Shown here: piece by piece, positions 5,089-11,933 of the stretch | Layout: the number at the start of each line of letters is the position of its first letter | Position numbering within the stretch: the stretch's first letter is position 1 | Source: Candidatus Nomurabacteria bacterium | GTDB taxonomy: Bacteria; Patescibacteriota; Minisyncoccia; Phycocordibacterales; UBA2100 | NCBI GenBank assembly: GCA_943359705.1 | Contig: CALRIB010000010.1 | Coordinates: 1 to 18,613, forward strand | Direction: 5' to 3' | Length of the DNA stretch: 18,613 nt | The notes under the pieces: model-generated | The model's database searches: none | What the model was told of the DNA's origin: nothing | What the model saw: the letters and a program-made list of their open reading frames with translations, nothing else | Made by a program: the position numbers and the translations under genes

Positions 5089-6744
5089 ATGCCAGCCCAG
5101 GCCATTACAGAAGCACTCAAACGGGTGCTTTCTGATTTGAATATTGCCGCGCCGGACGAGAAGGTGTTGGAGCATCCTGCAGAGCTTGAAAAGGGGGATT
5201 ATGCGACGGGAATTGCTCTGAAACTCGCAAAGCAGGCCGGGATGGCGCCGCGAGCGTTGGCGGAAAAGATTGTTGCGGGGTTGGGGACTATTCCGGGAGT
5301 CGCAAAAATTGAGATTGCGGGTGCGGGGTTCGTCAATTTCTTTCTTGAGTCGAAGGTGTTTGCCGAGACGGTAGATGTTGCGCGCTCCACGGTGGGTAAG
5401 TGGGGGAGGAATGCGGACAACGCCGGGAAAAAGTTCATGGTCGAGTACACTGACCCGAATCCTTTTAAAGAATTCCATATCGGACACCTGATGAGCAATG
5501 CCATCGGTGAGAGCGTAGCGCGGCTTATCGAATACACTGGTGCCGAAGTGAAGCGCGCCAACTATCAGGGTGATGTGGGGCCGCATGTGGCGAAAGCACT
5601 ATGGGGATTGAAAAAGCTTGCGCTCAGCGCGTCAGACTCTGCCGCGCTCGGTAAGGCATACGCAGCGGGTGCGGGTGCCTATGAATCAGACGCGTCTGTT
5701 CGGCCGGAAATAGATGCAATCAACGCAAAAGTGTACGACCGCTCTGATACTGAGGTGAACAAGCTATACGACGAGGGAAGAAAGACTTCACTCGCGCATT
5801 TTGAAGAGCTCTACAAGATGCTCGGAACAAAATTTGATTTCTATTATTTTGAGAGTGAGACAGCATCTCGTGGCATCGATATTGTGCGTCAGCACCCCGA
5901 CGTATTCGTGCAGAGCGAAGGCGCTGTCGTCTACCACGGCTCGCACACTCGCGTTTTCATCACATCAAAAGGACTTCCGACGTACGAGGCCAAAGAGCTT
6001 GGACTTGCCGAAATGAAAGCTGCCGCGTGGCAGTTCGACAAATCCATTACCGTAACTGCGCACGAACAGAGCGGCTATTTCGAAGTAGTCATTGCCGCGA
6101 TGCAGCAAGTGCAGCCCGAACTCGCGCAAAAGTTAAAACATATTACGCACGGCATGATGCGCCTTCCGAGCGGCAAAATGTCTTCGCGCACGGGCGATGT
6201 TATTACCGGCGAGTCACTCCTTAACGACCTTATCGAACAGGCGAAGCTGCGAGCCCAAGATAGCCGCGCCGACGATACGAAACAGCTTGCGCAAGATGTG
6301 GCGGTGGCAGCGGTGAAATATCAGATATTGAAACAAGCATCGGGACGCGACATCGTCTTTGACCGTGAGCGCGCGCTTTCACTCGACGGTGACTCAGGGC
6401 CGTATTTGCAATACGCACACGCGCGTGCGCATCAGCTCGTGGAGCGCGCGCGGACGCAGAGCGTCGAGCCGGAAGTCGATATCAATGCGGCGCAGAGCGA
6501 CCTCACGCGCCTCCTGCATCGTTTCCCGGAAGCCGTTGCCTATGCTGCGAAGGAGTTAGAGCCGCATCTTCTTACCAACTACATGCTGGAATTTGCCAGC
6601 GCCTTCAATAGCTGGTACGCACAGGAGCACATTCTCGACGGTTCGGCAGGGTCGCCGCATAAGGTCGCCGTGGTAGATGCCGTACGCGCGACGCTCAGTA
6701 CCGGCCTTCACCTCCTTGGAATTCCTGCACCTGAAAAGATGTAG
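5089..6744 (+). CDS. argS: Arginyl-tRNA synthetase
   Basis: This class I synthetase charges tRNA-Arg. The 551-residue protein shows the expected order: the ArgRS N-terminal Add-1 domain (about 1-95, with EHPAELEKGDYATGIALKLA), the catalytic Rossmann fold with EYTDPNPFKEFHIGHLMSN (HIGH at 130-133), and SGKMSSRTGDVI (KMSS at 363-366, a relaxed KMSKS form seen in many ArgRSs). The GPYLQYAHAR-type DALR anticodon-binding domain occupies about 430-551. The start codon is fixed by the TACAAT box 7 nt upstream. It replaces rplA as the gene after rplK and is the first of four synthetase genes here. The 5' part (about 5160-5400) uses noticeably more T- and G-ending codons than the rest of the gene. Confidence 0.97.
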   Translation: MPAQAITEALKRVLSDLNIAAPDEKVLEHPAELEKGDYATGIALKLAKQAGMAPRALAEKIVAGLGTIPGVAKIEIAGAGFVNFFLESKVFAETVDVARSTVGKWGRNADNAGKKFMVEYTDPNPFKEFHIGHLMSNAIGESVARLIEYTGAEVKRANYQGDVGPHVAKALWGLKKLALSASDSAALGKAYAAGAGAYESDASVRPEIDAINAKVYDRSDTEVNKLYDEGRKTSLAHFEELYKMLGTKFDFYYFESETASRGIDIVRQHPDVFVQSEGAVVYHGSHTRVFITSKGLPTYEAKELGLAEMKAAAWQFDKSITVTAHEQSGYFEVVIAAMQQVQPELAQKLKHITHGMMRLPSGKMSSRTGDVITGESLLNDLIEQAKLRAQDSRADDTKQLAQDVAVAAVKYQILKQASGRDIVFDRERALSLDGDSGPYLQYAHARAHQLVERARTQSVEPEVDINAAQSDLTRLLHRFPEAVAYAAKELEPHLLTNYMLEFASAFNSWYAQEHILDGSAGSPHKVAVVDAVRATLSTGLHLLGIPAPEKM

Positions 6745-6756
6745 CGCAAAGGTTTC

Positions 6757-6765
6757 TGATACAGT
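6757..6765 (+). promoter_or_regulatory. Extended -10 (TGA-TACAGT) of the helicase gene
   Basis: TACAGT at 6760-6765 follows TGA and ends 6 nt before the ATG at 6772. It lies in the 27-nt gap after argS. A leaderless mRNA is predicted. Confidence 0.55.
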
Positions 6766-6771
6766 AGGTGA

Positions 6772-8406
6772 ATGTTGCAGGACGAAGCACTCGCGATATT
6801 GAAAACAGGATTGAATGTCTTCCTCACCGGCGAGCCGGGGAGCGGGAAGACGCACACCATTAATCGATACGTAGCTTGGCTGCGCGAGCGCGGCATTGAG
6901 CCGGCGGTCACCGCTTCGACCGGCATTGCGGCGACGCATATCAACGGAATGACCATTCATTCGTGGAGCGGTATCGGCATCAAGCGTTCGGTGTCGGATT
7001 TTGATATCGAAATAATACAGAGTCGCGAAAAGACCGCGCGGCGTATCATCGAGGCCAAGGTGCTTATCATCGATGAGATATCCATGCTCGACGCGGCCAC
7101 GCTTGAGAGTGTCGACCGCGTGCTCCGCACGTTGCGGAGGCGCCCCTTGATGCCGGAGCAACCGTTCGGAGGTTTGCAGGTGGTTTTCGTCGGCGACTTT
7201 TTTCAGCTGCCGCCCATCTCGCGAGATGAGACGGCGAAATTCGCATTTGAATCCGATAGTTGGAAGGAAGCCAATCCGATTGCGTGTTACTTGTCGGAAC
7301 AGCACCGGCAGGAAGACCCTGATTTTCTCGAACTCCTCTCCGCGATGCGGAAGAACACGCTCACGAGTGCGCATCGCACGCGCCTCCGCTCGCGCTCGGG
7401 AATATTGCCCAAGCGCGAAGTCGCCACACGGCTCTATACGCACAACGAGAACGTAGACCGGATTAACAACGAATCGCTCGCGAAGATAGCCGAGAAGGGG
7501 CGTGTCTATCAAATGGAGTCGCGCGGTGCCCGAGCGCTCGTGGAAGCGCTCAAGAAAAATTGTCTCTCGCCCGAAACGCTCGAACTCAAGGTTGGCGCAT
7601 CGGTGATGTTTACGCGCAACAATTTTGACGAAGGGTACGTCAACGGCACGCTAGGGCATATCGTCGATTTCTCGTCGCTGGGCCTTCCTATCGTGCAAAC
7701 GAAGCGCGGAAAGGTAACTGTGGAGCGGGTGATGTGGGAAGTGATGGACGGTAACAAGATACTGGCGCGCATCACGCAGATACCGCTTCGGCTTGCGTGG
7801 GCGATTACGGTGCACAAAAGCCAGGGGATGTCGCTCGACGCGGCAATTATCGATCTCTCACAGGCTTTCGAATTTGGCCAGGGGTACGTGGCCATTTCTC
7901 GAGTACGTTCACTCGCCGGTCTTTTTCTCGAAGGGTTCAATGAACGCGCGCTTGAATTGCATCCGAAAGTCGCGTCGGCGGATAATTATTTTCGCAGCTA
8001 CTCGGATGTGGCGCGAAAGAAATTCGCCGGTTTGGCGGCCGATGAGAAAGCAAAACTCGAAAAGAATTTTCTCAAAGCTATTGGTGCGAGCGAACTGACT
8101 GCGGACCTGCCTGCCGGCAGGCAGGACTCACTTCGCTCAAACAGTCCTCGGTCAGGTTCCGCCGCCCCTGGCTCCCTTGCGGCTCTTCGTGAAAAATATC
8201 CCAACGTCGGCAAGGCATGGAGCAAGACCGACGACGAACTCTTGAAGAATATGTTCGCTGAGAAAAAACCGAATAAAGATATTGCCGCACACTTCGGCAG
8301 AAAACCCGGAGCCATCCGTTCGCGACTCGGTCACCTCGGGCTTATTGAAGATTATTGGTCAAAACGTAAGAAAGCCGCCGCCGAAAAATCGTCGCTTTCT
8401 ACTTAG
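6772..8406 (+). CDS. Pif1-like superfamily 1B DNA helicase with C-terminal HTH
   Basis: A 544-residue 5'-to-3' helicase of the Pif1/RecD2-related SF1B group, likely acting in replication restart, recombination or resolving structured DNA. The ATPase core has Walker A GEPGSGKT (20-27), motif Ia TASTGIAATHINGMTIHSW, Walker B IIDEISMLDA (99-108), motif III FVGDFFQLPP (139-148) with EQHRQ after it, and the late motifs VHKSQGMSLDAAIIDL (347-362) and GYVAISRVRS (371-380). The C-terminus (about 480-526) is a small helical domain, WSKTDDELLKNMF then IAAHFGRKPGAIRSRLGHLG, resembling the Myb/HTH module seen on some bacterial Pif1-like proteins, probably a DNA-binding add-on. Between core and HTH, residues 446-469 are an odd PAGRQ-containing stretch encoded by a palindrome, an apparent in-frame insertion in a linker. 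Confidence 0.9.
   Translation: MLQDEALAILKTGLNVFLTGEPGSGKTHTINRYVAWLRERGIEPAVTASTGIAATHINGMTIHSWSGIGIKRSVSDFDIEIIQSREKTARRIIEAKVLIIDEISMLDAATLESVDRVLRTLRRRPLMPEQPFGGLQVVFVGDFFQLPPISRDETAKFAFESDSWKEANPIACYLSEQHRQEDPDFLELLSAMRKNTLTSAHRTRLRSRSGILPKREVATRLYTHNENVDRINNESLAKIAEKGRVYQMESRGARALVEALKKNCLSPETLELKVGASVMFTRNNFDEGYVNGTLGHIVDFSSLGLPIVQTKRGKVTVERVMWEVMDGNKILARITQIPLRLAWAITVHKSQGMSLDAAIIDLSQAFEFGQGYVAISRVRSLAGLFLEGFNERALELHPKVASADNYFRSYSDVARKKFAGLAADEKAKLEKNFLKAIGASELTADLPAGRQDSLRSNSPRSGSAAPGSLAALREKYPNVGKAWSKTDDELLKNMFAEKKPNKDIAAHFGRKPGAIRSRLGHLGLIEDYWSKRKKAAAEKSSLST
8106..8125. repeat. 20-bp perfect palindrome inside the helicase gene
   Basis: CCTGCCTGCCGGCAGGCAGG is perfectly self-complementary and is read in frame as residues LPAGRQ. 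About 50 further bases (to roughly 8178) encode a Ser/Arg/Ala/Gly-rich stretch unlike the surrounding helices, so the palindrome may be one end of a longer inserted element. I recall similar palindromes being frequent in Parcubacteria genomes. Confidence 0.8.
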
Positions 8407-8415
8407 GGTGGGCTT

Positions 8416-8424
8416 TGGTACGAT
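8416..8424 (+). promoter_or_regulatory. Extended -10 (TGG-TACGAT) of ileS
   Basis: TACGAT at 8419-8424 preceded by TGG ends 7 nt before the ATG at 8432. It contains the ATG at 8423, which argues against that upstream in-frame codon as the start. A leaderless mRNA is predicted. Confidence 0.6.
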
Positions 8425-8431
8425 GTGCGGA

Positions 8432-11341
8432 ATGGCTGAGAATCCCTCCTTCGCTGAAGCTCCGGACGGGCAAGCAGGAAAAAAGTCCGCCGTAGCATTA
8501 CGGGAAGAGGCAACGCTTGCCTGGTGGAAAGAACGCGATATCTTCAAGAAAACGCTCGCAAAACCGGCGACGAGAGGCGAGTTCGTCTTCTATGAGGGCC
8601 CGCCTACAGCCAACGGACGCCCCGGCATCCACCATCTCGAGAGCCGCGCTTTCAAGGACGCGGTGCCGCGCTACCGCACGATGCGGGGCTTCCATGTGCG
8701 CCGCAAGGCCGGATGGGACACGCATGGCCTTCCCGTCGAGCTCGAAGTCGAAAAGGAGCTTGGAATAAAAAATAAAAAGGAGATAGAAACCTTCGGCATC
8801 GCGAAATTTAACGAGAAGTGCAAGGAGAGTGTGATGCGCTATATCGGGGAGTGGAAGACCTTTACCGACCGCATCGCGTTTTGGGTCGACCACGACGAGA
8901 CGTACTTCACCTTCAAGAACGAGTACATCGAGTCGGTGTGGAGTATTTTGAAGACCGCGCACGAGAAGAAGCTTTTGTACAAAGACTATAAGGTCGTGCC
9001 GTGGTGCCCGCGCTGCGGCACGGGGCTTTCTTCGCACGAAGTCGCGCAGGGCTATCAGGACGACACACCCGACCCGTCGGTGTATGTGAAGTTCAAAGTC
9101 AGGAACCCGGAAAAGGTTGGTTTATCTGGAGATGTCTACTTGCTCGCATGGACGACGACACCTTGGACTCTGCCTGGGAATGTTGCGCTTGCAGTTGGAG
9201 CAGATGTTAAATACGTAATAGCAAAACGGTCACCCGTCCAGCGGTTTGAAGAAGGTGAGAGCCCTTCTCGTGTTTTGAAAGAACATTACATAGTTGCAAC
9301 TAATCGCTTGCAGGATGTGATGACCCAAACAAACTTTGAGAGGGAGAAGGAGTTGCTCGGTAGTGAATTGGTTGGGCTAGAATATGAGCCCCTCTTCCCG
9401 TATCTCGCGCAAGCGGTTCCGCTCGCCCAGGAAGAGTCGCTCAAAAAGGCGTACAAAGTGTACGCGGCGGATTTCGTTTCGACCGAAGACGGTACCGGTA
9501 TCGTGCACACGGCGGTGATGTACGGTGCAGACGACTTCGAGCTTGGGACAAAACACGGACTACCGAAGTATCACCTCGTCGGCGAAGACGGAAAATTCTT
9601 GCCGGCAGCGGGGCCGCTTGCGGGGAAATTCGTAAAAAGTGCGGACGCAGATGTGATAGAGGCGCTGCAGGGGCATGGTGCGCTTTTCAAAAAAGAAATA
9701 ATCAAACACACGTACCCCTTTTGCTGGCGCTGCAAGACGCCGCTCATCTACTATGCACGCGATTCGTGGTACATCCGTATGTCGAGCTTGAAGGCCGAGC
9801 TCATCGGCGAGAACGAAAAAATACACTGGGAGCCGGAGCACATTCGCGAAGGTCGCTTTGGTGAATGGCTCAGAGACATCAAAGATTGGGCGATAAGTCG
9901 CTCGCGCTATTGGGGCACGCCGCTGCCGATTTGGGAGTGCGCGGAGTGCAAATCAGTCGACGTCATTGGCTCTGTTGCGGAATTGCGTGAAAAAGCGCGC
10001 GGCGCTCCGCTCGACTTACATCGCCCGTACATCGATGAATTCTCATTCTCATGCTGGTCATGCGGCGGAGAGATGAAGCGAGTGCCGGAAGTACTCGACG
10101 TATGGTTCGACTCCGGCGTGATGCCGTTTGCGCAAGACCACTACCCGTTTGAGAACAAAGCACTCATCGACGGCGCCGGCTACCCGGCCGACTACATCTG
10201 TGAAGCCATCGACCAAACGCGCGGGTGGTTCTACACGTTGCACGCAATCGGTGCGATTACCGGTCGCGGGCGAGCATTCAAAAACGTTATTTGCCTCGGA
10301 CACATCCTCGATGCGAAGGGCAAAAAGATGTCGAAATCCCTCGGTAATATCGTCGTCCCGCAGGCCGCCATCGACACCTACGGAGTGGATGCATTGCGGT
10401 ACTTTATGTACACCGTTAATGCGCCGGGAGACTCAAAGAATTTTGACGAGCGCATCGTCGACGAGATAGTAAAAAAGAATATCGGGCGGCTCGGCAACGT
10501 CCTTTCCTTTTATCAATTGTATGCCGACGGTACGTTGCGCGATTGGAAGAGCGAGAACATTCTCGACCGTTGGATACTCGCACGGCTCGGGCAGCTCATT
10601 CGCGAAGCCACCGACGGGTTTGAGCAGTACAAACTCGATACAGCGATGCGGCCGCTCACAGGATTTATCGACGACCTATCCGTGTGGTACCTGCGCAGAA
10701 GCCGCGACCGATTCAAAGACGAGACTCCCGATAAGAAAGCGGCACTCGCGACGATACGCTATGTCTTGGATGCCCTCTCGCGCGTGATGGCGCCCTCGAT
10801 GCCGTTCTTTGCCGAACATCTTTTCCAAGCGGTACGGGAGGAAGAGGACGAGGAGAGCGTGCACTTGGCGACGTGGCCGGAGAAGCCGCGGTCGCAAGGC
10901 TTTTTTGCCCGGCTTTTTGGGCGTGATGAAGACGCGGTCATTATCGGTGCGATGGCACTCGCGCGCGGTGTTGTTACGGAGGCACTCGAGGCGCGCGAGA
11001 AAGCGGGCATCAAAATTCGTCAGCCGCTCTCCTCGCTTTCGATAGAGCGCTCTTTCAAATTGCCATTCGAATACCTCGACATTATCGCCGCGGAGATAAA
11101 CGTAAAGGCGGTTACGTTCGGCTCACAGCTTTTCCTCAATACCGAGATAACCCCCGACCTTCGGGAAGAGGGAATCGTCCGCGACGCTATCCGAGCCATA
11201 CAAGTATTCCGGAAAGAGTCGGGCATGAAGCCCGGGCAACCGGGCACGTACATCGTCCCGGCCTCTGAACATCGGGACATACTCGAAAAGAATCGAGCTC
11301 ATATTGAAAAAGCAACGAACACGACGTTACAATTCAACTGA
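8432..11341 (+). CDS. ileS: Isoleucyl-tRNA synthetase, IleRS2 type
   Basis: This 969-residue class I synthetase charges tRNA-Ile and edits valine. The ATP site reads GPPTANGRPGIHH (56-68), where GIHH replaces HIGH as in the IleRS2 (eukaryote-like, generally mupirocin-insensitive) group; KMSKS is intact at 632-636. The CP1 editing domain has WTTTPWTLPGN (240-250) and DGTGIVHTA with GADD downstream. Cysteine pairs occur at CPRC (192-195), CWRC (431-434), CAEC (503-506) and CWSC (541-544). The anticodon-binding domain follows, beginning near DRWILARLGQL. The frame is open back to 8282, inside the helicase gene, but the -10 box fixes the start at 8432. Two oddities: an N-terminal PSFAEAPDGQAG stretch (5-16) before the normal beginning, and an AT-richer segment across residues 228-318. 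It overlaps recO by one base (TGATG). Confidence 0.96.
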   Translation: MAENPSFAEAPDGQAGKKSAVALREEATLAWWKERDIFKKTLAKPATRGEFVFYEGPPTANGRPGIHHLESRAFKDAVPRYRTMRGFHVRRKAGWDTHGLPVELEVEKELGIKNKKEIETFGIAKFNEKCKESVMRYIGEWKTFTDRIAFWVDHDETYFTFKNEYIESVWSILKTAHEKKLLYKDYKVVPWCPRCGTGLSSHEVAQGYQDDTPDPSVYVKFKVRNPEKVGLSGDVYLLAWTTTPWTLPGNVALAVGADVKYVIAKRSPVQRFEEGESPSRVLKEHYIVATNRLQDVMTQTNFEREKELLGSELVGLEYEPLFPYLAQAVPLAQEESLKKAYKVYAADFVSTEDGTGIVHTAVMYGADDFELGTKHGLPKYHLVGEDGKFLPAAGPLAGKFVKSADADVIEALQGHGALFKKEIIKHTYPFCWRCKTPLIYYARDSWYIRMSSLKAELIGENEKIHWEPEHIREGRFGEWLRDIKDWAISRSRYWGTPLPIWECAECKSVDVIGSVAELREKARGAPLDLHRPYIDEFSFSCWSCGGEMKRVPEVLDVWFDSGVMPFAQDHYPFENKALIDGAGYPADYICEAIDQTRGWFYTLHAIGAITGRGRAFKNVICLGHILDAKGKKMSKSLGNIVVPQAAIDTYGVDALRYFMYTVNAPGDSKNFDERIVDEIVKKNIGRLGNVLSFYQLYADGTLRDWKSENILDRWILARLGQLIREATDGFEQYKLDTAMRPLTGFIDDLSVWYLRRSRDRFKDETPDKKAALATIRYVLDALSRVMAPSMPFFAEHLFQAVREEEDEESVHLATWPEKPRSQGFFARLFGRDEDAVIIGAMALARGVVTEALEAREKAGIKIRQPLSSLSIERSFKLPFEYLDIIAAEINVKAVTFGSQLFLNTEITPDLREEGIVRDAIRAIQVFRKESGMKPGQPGTYIVPASEHRDILEKNRAHIEKATNTTLQFN
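11328..11333 (+). promoter_or_regulatory. -10 box (TACAAT) of recO inside the ileS 3' end
   Basis: GTTACAAT followed by 7 nt and the recO ATG at 11341 repeats the argS arrangement exactly, although here it is coding sequence for the last IleRS residues. It would let recO be transcribed separately as a leaderless mRNA despite the stop/start overlap. Confidence 0.45.
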
Positions 11342-11913
11342 TGTACCAGAAGTACCACACGGAAGCGCTGGTCCTGGGAAGCCGCGAGCGCGGTGAGAAT
11401 GACCGCGTGTTCATTTTGTTTACGAGAGATTTCGGGCTCGTACGCGCACGCGCGAGCGCGGTGCGCTCGGAAAAGTCGCGCATGCGATACGCGCTTCAGA
11501 ATTATGCGCGTGTCCACGTGTCGCTCGTGCGCGGAAAGCGCGGATGGCGCGCGGCCGGCGCGGCGGCTATCCAAGGAGTTTCTTCCGATGCTCGAAGTGT
11601 TGCCACATTCGCCCGCATTTCAGAACTTCTCATCAGGCTAATCCACGGCGAGGAGAAAAACGGGTATTTATTCGCAACACTGACCGAAGCGCACAGTGCT
11701 CTGATGCAAGCGAAGCACGACACCGCGCCCGTCGTCGAGCTTGTCTGCGTCGCGCGCATGCTCTACGCGCTCGGCTACCTTTCTTCCGAAGCTCTCTCAA
11801 CCGCGCTTTTTACGCATACGGCGTACACCGGCGAGTCCTTGCTCGAGGCTGAGACGATGCGCGACTCTTTGCTCTCGTCTATAAATAAAGCCATCGCCGA
11901 GACGCAGCTCTAG
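11341..11913 (+). CDS. recO: DNA repair protein RecO
   Basis: RecO works with RecR in RecF-pathway repair, displacing SSB and loading RecA. The 190-residue protein begins with YHTEALVLGSRERGENDRVFILFTRDFGLVRARASAVR, the recognisable OB-fold N-terminal domain (about 1-80) where the strand pattern and ENDR..LFT..GL match the family. An alpha-helical C-terminal domain follows. It is about 50 residues shorter than typical RecO (220-250) and lacks the four-cysteine zinc-finger region found in many versions; only Cys in VELVCVARML is visible. The ATG overlaps the ileS stop as TGATG, suggesting translational coupling in addition to the internal -10 box. Confidence 0.85.
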   Translation: MYQKYHTEALVLGSRERGENDRVFILFTRDFGLVRARASAVRSEKSRMRYALQNYARVHVSLVRGKRGWRAAGAAAIQGVSSDARSVATFARISELLIRLIHGEEKNGYLFATLTEAHSALMQAKHDTAPVVELVCVARMLYALGYLSSEALSTALFTHTAYTGESLLEAETMRDSLLSSINKAIAETQL

Positions 11914-11917
11914 TCCT

Positions 11918-11926
11918 TGATATACT
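11918..11926 (+). promoter_or_regulatory. Extended -10 (TGA-TATACT) of the surface-protein gene
   Basis: TATACT at 11921-11926 follows TGA and ends 7 nt before the ATG at 11934, inside the 20-nt gap after recO. It is the best match in the window to the leaderless-promoter pattern. Confidence 0.65.
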
Positions 11927-11933
11927 TCAAGGA

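Noticed and set aside
6556..7512. 318-codon minus-strand open frame opposite argS and the helicase gene
   Set aside because: It is antisense to well-recognised helicase motifs, its protein is Arg/His-rich without domains, and it arises from GC-rich codon bias.
8282..8431. N-terminal extension of IleRS by up to 50 residues
   Set aside because: It overlaps the helicase gene in another frame, reads as an unrelated Pro/Arg-rich stretch, and the -10 box at 8419-8424 lies inside it.
10894..10920. Hairpin plus T-run resembling a terminator
   Set aside because: It lies within ileS and encodes ordinary residues (SQGFFARLFG); the stem is only 4 bp.
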